A stretch of 64,000 nucleotides of DNA, from NCBI RefSeq assembly GCF_026151205.1, contig NC_087084.1:1712312-1776311 (forward strand), given 5' to 3'. This document shows, piece after piece, positions 51,880 to 63,927 of the stretch (its first letter is position 1; each line of letters starts with the position of its first letter). Below the pieces are notes generated by a model. It did not search any database. It worked only from the letters and a program-made list of their open reading frames with translations, and was not told the origin of the DNA. This DNA is from Bolinopsis microptera. Lineage: Eukaryota > Ctenophora > Tentaculata > Lobata > Bolinopsidae. The position numbers and the translations under genes are program-made.

Positions 51880-52785
51880 ACTAGTGAGATGAACAGTCCA
51901 CTACTAGTGAGATGAACAGTCCACTACTAGTGAGATGAACAGTCCACTACTAGTGAGATGAACAGTCCACTACTAGTGAGATGAACAGTCCACTACTAGT
52001 GAGATGAACAGTCCACTACTAGTGAGATGAACAGTCCACTACTAGTGAGATGAACAGTCCACTACTAGTGAGATGAACAGTCCACTACTAGTGAGATGAA
52101 CAGTCCACTACTAGTGAAATGAACAGTCCACTACTAGTGAGATGAACAGTCCACTACTAGTGAGATGAACAGTCCACTACTAGTGAGATGAAAAGTCCAC
52201 TACTAGTGAGATGAACAGTCCACTACCAGTGAGATGAACAGTCCACTACTAGTGAAATGAAAAGTCCACTACTAATGAGATGAACAGTCCACTACTAGTG
52301 AGATGAACAGTCCACTACTAGTGAGATGAACAGTCCACTACTAGTGAGATGAACAGTCCACTACTAGTGAAATGAACAGTCCACTACTAGTGAAATGAAC
52401 AGTCCACTACTAGTGGGATGAACAGTCCACTACTAGTGAAATGAACAGTCCACTACTAGTGAGATGAACAGTCCACTACTAGTGAGATGAACAGTCCACT
52501 ACTAGTGAGATGAACAGTCCACTACTAGTGAGATGAACAGTCCACTACTAGTGAGATGAACAGTCCACTACTAGTGAGATGAACAGTCCACTACTAGTGA
52601 GATGAACAGTCCACTACTAGTGAGATGAACAGTCCACTACTAGTGAGATGAACAGTCCACTACTAGTGAGATGAACAGTCCACTACTAGTGAGATGAACA
52701 GTCCACTACTAGTGAAATGAACAGTCCACTACTAGTGAGATGAACAGTCCACTACTAGTGAGATGAACAGTCGACTACTAGTTGA
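51880..52785. repeat. 23-bp minisatellite
   Basis: About 39 copies of AGTCCACTACTAGTGAGATG plus AAC. Contains the ACTAGT palindrome. Intergenic between gene A and the ABCA gene. Confidence 0.97.
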
Positions 52786-53290
52786 CTAATTGTCACTCCA
52801 CCGAACGAACAATCCTAAAATGAACTGCATTCATGCGAGCGGCCTGTTATACCGATCAATCTCGAAAGTTCCACTTTTGTTGAATTTTGCGGCAGTCAAT
52901 TGCAATCCCCCGCCATTGTCGAAGAGGATCACGTGATCTCGCCCCAATGTTGGGATTGGTGGAAGCCATGCATTCCTTTTCGCACCCTAGGCACATGAGC
53001 TAGGGGTCAAAGTGTGAAAATTGGGGATAATTATTCAGGAACAGGGGCTCTTTAGTTGTATTCAGGAACTTAAACGTCATCGTCACCTGATTTACCGTGG
53101 TATTTATTAATTCTTCTATTTTTCAACGAAAATTCAAGTTTTTAGCGGAGTCCCTAGGATGAGGTCACTCGAAAGTCGGAAGGCTCCGATTATTTGCACT
53201 CGAACTCGCTTCTTGAAGTGTTACTTCAGGCCCTAAGTCGGATGGTGGACGATTTAGTAAGCTAGTTAAGTTAACACGTTCTCTTCGTTT
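52786..53290. other. Intergenic unique sequence
   Basis: No gene, RNA or repeat recognised. Confidence 0.4.
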
Positions 53291-53294
53291 AGCT

Positions 53295-56200
53295 GTACCA
53301 CTTACCAGGGTACCAGGGTACTAACCTGGTATGGTAACAGCTATTGGACCCCCCACCACTTACCAGGGTACTAACCTGGTATGGTAACAGCTATTGGACC
53401 CCCCACCACGTACCAGGGTACTAACCTGGTATGGTAACAGCTATTGGACCCTCCACCACGTACCAGGGTACTAACCTGGTATGGTAACAGCTATTGGACC
53501 CCCCACCACGTACCAGGGTACTAACCTGGTATAGTAACAGCTATTGGACCCCCACCACTTACCAGGGTACTAACCTGGTATAGTAACAGCTATTGGACCC
53601 CCACCACTTACCAGGGTACTAACCTGGTATGGTAACAGCTATTGGACCCCCACCACTTACCAGGGTACTAACCTGGTATGGTAACAGCTATTGGACCCCC
53701 CACCACTTACCAGGGTACTAACCTGGTATGGTAACAGCTATTGGACCCCCCACCACGTACCAGGGTACTAACCTGGTATGGTAACAGCTATTGGACCCCC
53801 ACCACTTACCAGGGTACTAACCTGGTATGGTAACAGCTATTGGACCCCCCACCACGTACCAGGGTACTAACCTGGTATGGTAACAGCTATTGGACCCCCC
53901 ACCACGTACCAGGGTACTAACCTGGTATGGTAACAGCTATTGGACCCCCCACCACGTACCAGGGTACTAACCTGGTATGGTAACAGCTATTGGACCCCCC
54001 ACCACTTACCAGGTTACTAACCTGGTATGGTAACAGCTATTGGACCCCCCACCACGTACCAGGGTACTAACCTGGTATGGTAACAGCTATTGGACCCCCC
54101 ACCACTTACCAGGGTACTAACCTGGTATGGTAACAGCTATTGGACCCCCCACCACGTACCAGGGTACTAACCTGGTATGGTAACAGCTATTGGACCCCCC
54201 ACCACTTACCAGGGTACTAACCTGGTATGGTAACAGCTATTGGACCCTCCACCACGTACCAGGGTACTAACCTGGTATGGTAACAGCTATTGGACCCCCC
54301 ACCACGTACCAGGGTACTAACCTGGTATGGTAACAGCTATTGGACCCCCCACCACTTACCAGGGTACTAACCTGGTATGGTAACAGCTATTGGACCCCCC
54401 ACCACGTACCAGGGTACTAACCTGGTATGGTAACAGCTATTGGACCCCCACCACTTACCAGGGTACTAACCTGGTATGGTAACAGCTATTGGACCCCCCA
54501 CCACGTACCAGGGTACTAACCTGGTATGGTAACAGCTATTGGACCCCCCACCACGTACCAGGGTACTAACCTGGTATGGTAACAGCTATTGGACCCCCCA
54601 CCACGTACCAGGGTACTAACCTGGTATGGTAACAGCTATTGGACCCCCCACCACTTACCAGGTTACTAACCTGGTATGGTAACAGCTATTGGACCCCCCA
54701 CCACGTACCAGGGTACTAACCTGGTATGGTAACAGCTATTGGACCCCCCACCACGTACCAGGGTACTAACCTGGTATGGTAACAGCTATTGGACCCCCCA
54801 CCACGTACCAGGGTACTAACCTGGTATGGTAACAGCTATTGGACCCCCCACCACGTACCAGGGTACTAACCTGGTATGGTAACAGCTATTGGACCCCCAC
54901 CACTTACCAGGGTACTAACCTGGTATGGTAACAGCTATTGGACCCCCCACCACGTACCAGGGTACTAACCTGGTATGGTAACAGCTATTGGACCCCCCAC
55001 CACGTACCAGGGTACTAACCTGGTATGGTAACAGCTATTGGACCCTCCACCACGTACCAGGGTACTAACCTGGTATGGTAACAGCTATTGGACCCCCCAC
55101 CACGTACCAGGGTACTAACCTGGTATGGTAACAGCTATTGGACCCCCTCCACGTACCAGGGTACTAACCTGGTATGGTAACAGCTATTGGACCCCCCACC
55201 ACGTACCAGGGTACTAACCTGGTATGGTAACAGCTATTGGACCCCCCACCACTTACCAGGTTACTAACCTGGTATGGTAACAGCTATTGGACCCCCCACC
55301 ACGTACCAGGGTACTAACCTGGTATGGTAACAGCTATTGGACCCCCCACCACTTACCAGGGTACTAACCTGGTATGGTAACAGCTATTCTGTCGTTTCCT
55401 GAGAAAACGCATTAAGTCCATTTTTTCGAAATTTTGAGATATCGGTACCAAAATTTTCAGGAGAAGATTCTCTACAACTTAAGCTATGAATCAAGTTATG
55501 AAAATACTGTTTTAGCTGCCACGAAAGGCATTAAGTCACACAAAACGTAAATATTTAGCTCGTTATCCCAAAACCTTCCCTGAGAAAAGGCATTAAGTCC
55601 ATTTGTAATGCCTTCTCTGAGGGAACTTTTTCTGTTCCTTGAGATTCCCTGAGAAAAGGCATTAAGTCCAGACTTTATTTGCAGTTTTTATAGTTTTTGG
55701 CCTATAACTTCCACAGTTTTAGTTATATCGAAACAATTTTTATGTGGTCGTAATCAGCTCAGCAAGCAACAAATTTTGGTACTAATATTTCAAAATTTAA
55801 AGAATTATTATTTTCAAAATTTTTGAACCTGAACACAAGGGTCCCCCCTTGTGTGAATTATTGAAACATTTTTTGAAAAATTTGGTGCTTTAAATATTGT
55901 ATGTTTAAATATTTCTACCCAAATTAATGCGTCTGACCGAGCTGAATACGATGCTGTAAAAATTATTCCAAAATATTCGATATTTAAGAAGTTATAGGCA
56001 TTTTGAGCGAAAAAATTATCCATTTTTCGTCAATATTACTTACTTGCAATGCATAGGAGGCCCACATAATTATATTGCAAAGATATGATCAAAAATATAG
56101 AAATGTTGTATTTTCTGTGTTGACTTTATCTGAGAAAAAATGGACTTACTGCCTTTCTAGAGAGGAATCGGTTGAAATCGATCCTGATAAAAGGCATTAA

Positions 56201-57493
56201 GTCCGCAATTCCCTCAGAAAAGGCATTAAGTCCAATGCGGATGAGAAAATAGTTCAGTTATTCTGGAGGAAAATGGTTTTTGTAGATCAGTGTTGGTGAA
56301 TTTATGCTTTTAAGCATGTTTAGGACATATGACAATAATTTATTTACAGATATATGTCAAAATTAACCCTGTTTATGCGAATAAAATTACCTAAAAAACG
56401 ACGAACACGTTTGTCCCATTTTCTCAAAATGACATCGATGTGACTTAATGCGTTTTCTCAGGGAACGGCAGTATTGGACCCCCCACCACTTACCAGGGTA
56501 CTAACCTGGTATGGTAACAGCTATTGGACCCTCCACCACGTACCAGGGTACTAACCTGGTATGGTAACAGCTATTGGACCCCCCACCACGTACCAGGGTA
56601 CTAACCTGGTATGGTAACAGCTATTGGACCCCCCACCACTTACCAGGGTACTAACCTGGTATGGTAACAGCTATTGGACCCCCCACCACGTACCAGGGTA
56701 CTAACCTGGTATGGTAACAGCTATTGGACCCCCACCACTTACCAGGGTACTAACCTGGTATGGTAACAGCTATTGGACCCCCCACCACGTACCAGGGTAC
56801 TAACCTGGTATGGTAACAGCTATTGGACCCCCCACCACGTACCAGGGTACTAACCTGGTATGGTAACAGCTATTGGACCCCCCACCACGTACCAGGGTAC
56901 TAACCTGGTATGGTAACAGCTATTGGACCCCCCACCACTTACCAGGTTACTAACCTGGTATGGTAACAGCTATTGGACCCCCCACCACGTACCAGGGTAC
57001 TAACCTGGTATGGTAACAGCTATTGGACCCCCCACCACGTACCAGGGTACTAACCTGGTATGGTAACAGCTATTGGACCCCCCACCACGTACCAGGGTAC
57101 TAACCTGGTATGGTAACAGCTATTGGACCCCCACCACTTACCAGGGTACTAACCTGGTATGGTAACAGCTATTGGACCCCCCACCACGTACCAGGGTACT
57201 AACCTGGTATGGTAACAGCTATTGGACCCTCCACCACGTACCAGGGTACTAACCTGGTATGGTAACAGCTATTGGACCCCCCACCACGTACCAGGGTACT
57301 AACCTGGTATGGTAACAGCTATTGGACCCCCTCCACGTACCAGGGTACTAACCTGGTATGGTAACAGCTATTGGACCCCCCACCACGTACCAGGGTACTA
57401 ACCTGGTATGGTAACAGCTATTGGACCCCCCACCACTTACCAGGTTACTAACCTGGTATGGTAACAGCTATTGGACCCCCCACCACGTACCAG
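53295..57493. repeat. 50-bp minisatellite, about 61 copies, split by a transposon
   Basis: Unit ACCAGGGTACTAACCTGGTA, TGGTAACAGCTATTGGACCC, CCCACCACGT. About 41 copies left and 20 right of the insertion at 55389-56471. Each unit has the inverted pair TACCAGG/CCTGGTA. The order of variants (TTACCAGGTTAC, GACCCTCC, GACCCCCTCCACG) recurs in both halves, pointing to block duplication of several units at a time. Confidence 0.97.
55389..56471. mobile_element. 1,083-bp inverted-repeat element inserted in the 50-bp satellite
   Basis: The ends match as CTGTCGTTTCCTGAGAAAAC and, inverted, CTGCCGTTCCCTGAGAAAAC. TATT lies on both sides (55385-55388 and 56472-56475), a possible 4-bp target duplication. 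The motif GAGAAAAGGCATTAAGTCC recurs inside at about 55398, 55582, 55648, 56190 and 56215, and inverted at 56440. No transposase frame, so it is non-autonomous. Superfamily not assignable by eye. Confidence 0.8.
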
Positions 57494-58730
57494 CGACTTG
57501 ACGACGTCTCAGCAGTAACCTGGGCAACCATTAATGATGTGAGACGAGAGTATAATGTAAAGTACTGGTAGGCATTGGAACTATCAACCGTCAGTTTAAC
57601 GGGTGATACGCGCAGCCATGGTAACCTGGCGTTAACCATGGCAACCTGGTGCGCGCGTAAGTAGGTTACAAGCGTCAGTCACCATGTTATCAACTTTAAA
57701 AGTTTAAAGCACATGACACGGGTGAAATTGCCTGAAATAGGAGGAGATCTTGATCACTAGCTTGCTAGGATCGCACTATTCAGTCTATTCAATCGTAAGT
57801 AGTAACCATAGTGATAAGTAACCCAATAGTAAAGACCGAGCGATATACATTTACAATATCAGAATGATATCAATATGGTGCAGTGGTATTTGATAAGTGG
57901 TAAGTGTTCACACCCTCTGTCTGGTACACGCTGTAGTTATACTCGTAAGTTTTTATTGTTGTTGTTGATCACGGAATTGCCACAGTGCTAAATTAGAGAT
58001 ACCGAAATTAAATGAGTATTATTTTATAGTTACGATCATTTTAAAGTTTTAAGGATGGTCAAATTGGTGAAATCGGCCGGTTGAAGAGGAAAATAATGTT
58101 TTCGAATAAATAATATTTGTTGCTGAGTTCTCTGAATGTTCTTACCAAATAATTGATCCATAAAATAAACGGATCTCTGCAATTCTCCTAAAATTCCTAA
58201 GTTTCGGAGTAATCCAAGATACTACCACGCGTGGATACTGGATATGATCACCGTTTTAAACTAATTTCTTGGCATTCAGCCAAAGTGGAACTGGAATACC
58301 CAGTTCAAAATAACAATTCCTTCGATTGCAGTGTTTAATATCTCCGCTTAATGCCGCCACTCGTTTCTAGGTTTAAATAAATGTTATAGTCATCACAAGG
58401 GATAGTTATAGTATTACTACAACTAGTAGTACCCAATATATATACAGTGGTAGTAACTAGTAGTCACAAATATGACAGACTTTTTCAAAAATTAGCTTTT
58501 TAATAAATAAGTCATACTCATACTTCTATCGAGTATGACAGTTGTACAATGTACAATGTACAATGTACAACAATCTAGGTAACACTGAGTAGGATATTAA
58601 CCTGAATAGCAGACCCATTCAGCAGGGTATGCAGATTGCAGAGAGTCATACCCCTCTTTTGCTTTGCTCCCACATACATGCATTGCATGTAACATTTCCA
58701 TCACAGTCACCATTATATCTGCACAATGCA
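57494..58730. other. Intergenic unique sequence
   Basis: A short TACAATG repeat at 58546-58572 is the only pattern seen; no gene recognised. Confidence 0.4.
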
Positions 58731-59191
58731 CAGGTAACCAGGTAACCAGGTAACCAGGTAACCAGGTAACCAGGTAACCAGGTAACCAGGTAACCAGGTA
58801 ACCAGGTAACCAGGTAACCAGGTAACCAGGTAACCAGGTAACCAGGTAACCAGGTAACCAGGTAACCAGGTAACCAGGTAACCAGGTAACCAGGTAACCA
58901 GGTAACCAGGTAACCAGGTAACCAGGTAACCAGGTAACCAGGTAACCAGGTAACCAGGTAACCAGGTAACCAGGTAACCAGGTAACCAGGTAACCAGGTA
59001 ACCAGGTAACCAGGTAACCAGGTAACCAGGTAACCAGGTAACCAGGTAACCAGGTAACCAGGTAACCAGGTAACCAGGTAACCAGGTAACCAGGTAACCA
59101 GGTAACCAGGTAACCAGGTAACCAGGTAACCAGGTAACCAGGTAACCAGGTAACCAGGTAACCAGGTAACCAGGTAACCAGGTAACCAGGA
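58731..59191. repeat. AGGTAACC octamer satellite (reverse of GGTTACCT)
   Basis: About 57 nearly perfect units. Unique sequence with ACAATG(C/T) motifs sits on both sides (58717-58730 and 59193-59222). Confidence 0.97.
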
Positions 59192-60715
59192 GGTTAACAA
59201 TGCCAATACATTGTACAATGCCAATAAGGACGTAGTACACAGGATCAGATTTCGTTTTCGAGCCTGTTTCTTTCACAGTGTTTGAGTAATAGTAATTTCA
59301 GTGTTGCAACTTTACTCTCCTTTGTTTTCTTGACTGATCTATGCGGCAAATATTGGCAAATTTCCAATCTTCACCTCCGTCAAGATTAGCGAACGGAACG
59401 TTAAAATGACCGCTAGAGCAGCGTCCAATTCATGTCCGCTCAAATAAAGTCCGCGATAAGGTAGTTACGTATTATGTAACAGGGCGTTAGACACGAGGGC
59501 GTAGGACACGTGTGATGTTACAAGTAATAAACTTGTAACATCAAAAAATAACATATTTTTTCCTTTTCACCCTTTTGAAAAAAGGCAATAGTGAAAGGTT
59601 ACGAATGGACGTTTTTGCAGAAAAACGTGGATTTTGGAGATAGCGGTAGGTGGGTCAAATATATGTCGTGTTCCTTACTTGCTTGCTTCCGTTCGTTACC
59701 ATGTCAACTTGCCGCGCGCACGCGCACGGGGATTGCTTGCGGAGATGTGGTGTATAGCTAGTCTGTGGTCAATGAATGCGCGGCACGAGCGTATTTTAAT
59801 GTATACTAGTAATGTATAGTATTTTGTAATAAGCCCAACTTGAATGTGGCACGCGTAGTCTACTGATGTTTCAATATTATTATTATAAGGTGAGCTGATT
59901 AGAGCTTATATTAATAGTTATAGTGAAATGGAAATCTATCGTCCGCCAAAACGAAACAACGGGCGCAATTCTTGTTCACTTTGTCGCATATACGAAATTA
60001 TCAGACATTTTCATCATAATGATAAACATCACAACAATGCGACTCATAATGTTTCTTTCCGGATATTACACGTTCAAGTTCGCTTCCAATTACTGAAATT
60101 GAAATATCCACTGCTTTTCCCACTAAGGATGATGTATTTCCGATGTTATATAGTAGACACGATTATTACTCTGGTAAAAAAAATTTCTGAAGAATGATTT
60201 GTAAATCTTTATCCGCTTACTTTGCAGCCCTTAGGCGTTCTTTATATCATAACCTCATCATATTTCAGAGCAGCAGAGCAACAATCTTTTATTTACAATG
60301 TAATTGCTTCTATAGAAGTCAAATGTTTGCTTCTAGTAGTCATAAATATAATTTCAAATAACACATATATATTCATGATTATGATTAATATATTAACATT
60401 TAATATAAATATAACGCTACGTTATATTAATAATAAAGTAGTAACGTTACAAAGGAAAACGCTGTTACCTATAGTAATATAGCAGCTACAGTTAATGTTC
60501 GTCAGAATCGTATCACAATCACGTCATGTTACAGTATATATTACATATAATATATTATACATAATTCCTTTATTTGAACAACCTATTGAGGATAATAAAA
60601 TAATAGCTCCTGACCGATCGTAATTTCGGAGCAATATTTATTACTCACAGTACTCTAACATTGTGTGTAGAGACCGTTGTAAACGTGTTACAGTAAACTG
60701 TGTGTTATCGACATT
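59192..60715. other. Intergenic AT-rich sequence
   Basis: Includes an inverted GCGGACAT-type repeat at 59395-59460 and a palindrome TGATGTTACAAG/CTTGTAACATCA at 59513-59543. Short open frames here have no recognisable protein features. Confidence 0.4.
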
Positions 60716-61545
60716 GTGTATTCGGGGATAACCTGGTTACCTGGTTACCTGGTAACCTGGTTACCTGGTTACCTGGTTACCTGGTTACCTGGTAACCTGG
60801 TTACCTGGTTACCTGGTAACCTGGTTACCTGGTTACCTGGTAACCTGGTTACCTGGTTACCTGGTAACCTGGTTACCTGGTTACCTGGTTACCTGGTTAC
60901 CTGGTTACCTGGTAACCTGGTTACCTGGTTACCTGGTAACCTGGTTACCTGGTTACCTGGTTACCTGGTTACCTGGTAACCTGGTTACCTGGTTACCTGG
61001 TAACCTGGTTACCTGGTAACCTGGTTACCTGGTTACCTGGTAACCTGGTTACCTGGTAACCTGGTTACCTGGTTACCTGGTTACCTGGTAACCTGGTTAC
61101 CTGGTTACCTGGTAACCTGGTTACCTGGTTACCTGGTAACCTGGTTACCTGGTTACCTGGTAACCTGGTTACCTGGTTACCTGGTAACCTGGTTACCTGG
61201 TTACCTGGTAACCTGGTTACCTGGTTACCTGGTAACCTGGTTACCTGGTTACCTGGTAACCTGGTTACCTGGTTACCTGGTAACCTGGTTACCTGGTTAC
61301 CTGGTTACCTGGTTACCTGGTTACCTGGTTACCTGGTTACCTGGTTACCTGGTTACCTGGTTACCTGGTTACCTGGTTACCTGGTTACCTGGTTACCTGG
61401 TTACCTGGTTACCTGGTTACCTGGTTACCTGGTTACCTGGTTACCTGGTTACCTGGTTACCTGGTTACCTGGTTACCTGGTTACCTGGTTACCTGGTTAC
61501 CTGGTTACCTGGTTACCTGGTTACCTGGTTGTGTATTCGGGGACA
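60716..61545. repeat. GGTTACCT octamer satellite bracketed by GTGTATTCGGGGA
   Basis: About 100 octamers. The left two thirds alternate GGTTACCT GGTTACCT GGTAACCT (24-bp higher-order unit); the right third is pure GGTTACCT. GTGTATTCGGGGA lies on both sides (60715-60727 and 61531-61543). Confidence 0.95.
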
Positions 61546-61774
61546 ATGGTTGTTTTTATCAAATCTTCAATACTGTCGTTAGCTTCAGTTGCTACTACTA
61601 GCAACGCTGCTCATGTCACTGTACAAAGAGCTTCTGTTTTTTATTGGTTTTTACAAGCGAGCAGTAATTATGTAGCGGCTAATAACCATTAATTATGTAG
61701 CAGCTAATATAAACCATTTTATTAAACTTGCCGTATTGAACCCTTTTCTTTGTTTTTAATTATACCAGAGTTAT

Positions 61775-62450
61775 TTAGAGTCACCCTTCAGACAAGCTGC
61801 CTCCCTGGTTACCTGGTTACCTGGTTACCTGGTTACCTGGTTACCTGGTTACCTGGTTACCTGGTTACCTGGTTACCTGGTTACCTGGTTACCTGGTTAC
61901 CTGGTTACCTGGTTACCTGGTTACCTGGTTACCTGGTTACCTGGTTACCTGGTTACCTGGTTACCTGGTTACCTGGTTACCTGGTTACCTGGTTACCTGG
62001 TTACCTGGTTACCTGGTTACCTGGTTACCTGGTTACCTGGTTACCTGGTTACCTGGTTACCTGGTTACCTGGTTACCTGGTTACCTGGTTACCTGGTTAC
62101 CTGGTTACCTGGTTACCTGGTTACCTGGTTACCTGGTTACCTGGTTACCTGGTTACCTGGTTACCTGGTTACCTGGTTACCTGGTTACATGGTTACCTGG
62201 TTACCTGGTTACCTGGTTACCTGGTTACCTGGTTACCTGGTTACCTGGTTACCTGGTTACCTGGTTACCTGGTTACCTGGTTACCTGGTTACCTGGTTAC
62301 CTGGTTACCTGGTTACCTGGTTACCTGGTTACCTGGTTACCTGGTTACCTGGTTACCTGGTTACCTGGTTACCTGGTTACCTGGTTACATGGTTACCTGG
62401 TTACATGGTTACCTGAGTTGTTTAGAGTCACCCTTCAGACAAGCTGCCTC
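61775..62450. repeat. GGTTACCT octamer satellite bracketed by a 30-bp direct repeat
   Basis: About 76 octamers between two copies of TTTAGAGTCACCCTTCAGAC then AAGCTGCCTCCC (61775-61806 and 62421-62452). Confidence 0.97.
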
Positions 62451-62452
62451 CC

Positions 62453-63119
62453 CAGACGCAACTTATCAAATGTCACGGTTACAAACCGTCCTGATCGTAG
62501 TAATAGTATCGTACTCATTGTCCTTTATTATAATCTACCTTTCTTTATCAAACTTGCACTTTAGAGTTAGAAGCCATTAATAAGGTCTTATCAAATCATA
62601 AGATAAGAGGTATCAAGATAAGAAGTATCATTTCTACTTTACTTTAACGAATTTCGTTGTTTTTCGCTTATCAATCTAGTAATCTCGTTTACGGCGTTTT
62701 AACGGCTTTTTCTCTTTTTTAGAAAAGTGTTTTCGAAATTTGAAAGCTCTGCAAGTTAAATGATAATATATATATACTGCCGATTTTATTACATTTAGAG
62801 TCTAAGAAACGTGTTAACATTTTGATTAATAAAATTCGGTGAACCTTCAATCTCTGTTGAATAAATTAGGGACTTGTTTTTCAGGGAGATCAGTAGTTCA
62901 GTGAGTCTCTGCCGTTTCAACTGATTAAGGGAAAACGTTTAAATTACTTGCTTAGATTTGTTATTTGTGGTATCAATAAGGTGACACTTTGCCTGGGAAA
63001 TACTTAAGTACTTAGATTTGTATGTATGAAATTGATATTTGCTACTTTATTTTAAATTTTCTCATTTTTCTAAACCATAATTACTCATTTTTAACGTTTT
63101 TTATTTTCGTTAGCATCGT
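62453..63119. other. Presumed promoter and 5' UTR region of the ABCA gene
   Basis: AT-rich, no repeat. Must contain the transcription start of the gene at 63120. An ATATATATATA tract at 62766-62776 is the only TATA-like stretch; start site not determinable. Confidence 0.3.
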
Positions 63120-63927
63120 ATGAGATTCATACAAATAAAACTACTATTGTGGAAAAATGCTATCTTGATCAAGAGAAAACCAGTAAGTGAAGTTTCAATT
63201 AAAAATTTCTTTTTTTACCATAACTTTAAAAGGAAGAATTTTAGGGTGTTTTGTTGTAGACAAGAAGATGGAAGGAAAAAGATCCAGCTGAGGTCAGGTC
63301 AAAAAGTGATGAAAAACTAAATAGAAAATATCTGTTGCTAGTGTCCTAGATTTCAGTCAGCCATTAAATAATAACAAATAACTTGTATTTCAGTGGGTGA
63401 CTCTATTGCAGATACCCAATAAATAATAACAAATAACTTGTATTTCAGTGGGTGACTCTATTGCAGATACCCATTAAATAATAACAAATAACTTGTATTT
63501 CAGTGGGTGACTCTGTTGCAGATACCCATTAAATAATAACAAATAACTTGTATTTCAGTGGGTGACTCTATTGCAGATACCCAATAAATAATAACAAATA
63601 ACTTGTATTTCAGTGGGTGACTCTATTTCAGGCACCCATTAAATAATAACAAATAACTTGTATTTCAGTGGGTGACTCTATTTCAGGCACCCATTAAATA
63701 ATAACAAATAACTTGTATTTCAGTGGGTGACTCTATTTCAGGCACCCATTAAATAATAACAAATAACTTGTATTTCAGTGGGTGACTCTATTTCAGGCAC
63801 CCATTAAATAATAACAAATAACTTGTATTTCAGTGGGTGACTCTATTGCAGATCCTCCTACCTTTGGTCCTTTTCCTCGTCCTACTCGCAGTGCGACTAA
63901 AGCTGCCTCCTGTCAATGTTTCAGATA
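63120..63927 (+). CDS. ABCA-type ABC transporter, first two exons (3' end outside the window)
   Basis: Exon 1 (63120-63182) encodes MRFIQIKLLLWKNAILIKRKP and ends in a strong GTAAGT donor. Exon 2 (63834-63927) continues in frame as WVTLLQILLPLVLFLVLLAVR, then KLPPVNVSD, with a GTAAGT donor. The LLLWKN box, basic cluster, first hydrophobic helix and R..PP at its end are the characteristic N-terminus of the ABCA family (full-size lipid exporters with a long first extracellular loop). The helix would be transmembrane segment 1. Only about 52 residues are visible, so the subfamily member cannot be named. Eight upstream copies of the exon 2 acceptor with the first 18 exon bases lie in the intron. 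Confidence 0.75.
63361..63833. repeat. 55-bp minisatellite carrying the ABCA exon 2 acceptor
   Basis: About eight units of AATAATAACAAATAACTTGT, ATTTCAGTGGGTGACTCTAT, TGCAGATACCCATTA. Each has TTTCAG then TGGGTGACTCTATTGCAG, identical to the last intron bases and first 18 nt of exon 2 (63834), except that later units read TTTCAGGCACCC. Splicing to an upstream copy would reach TAA within 11 codons. Confidence 0.95.

Noticed and set aside
59928-60482. Two short plus-strand frames (89 and 86 codons)
   Set aside because: AT-rich, no splice partners, signal peptide or family motif; likely chance.
61750-62580. 276-codon frame of repeated GYLVTWLP
   Set aside because: GGTTACCT satellite translated; the same artefact occurs at 51339-51665, 58646-59276 and 60716-60979.
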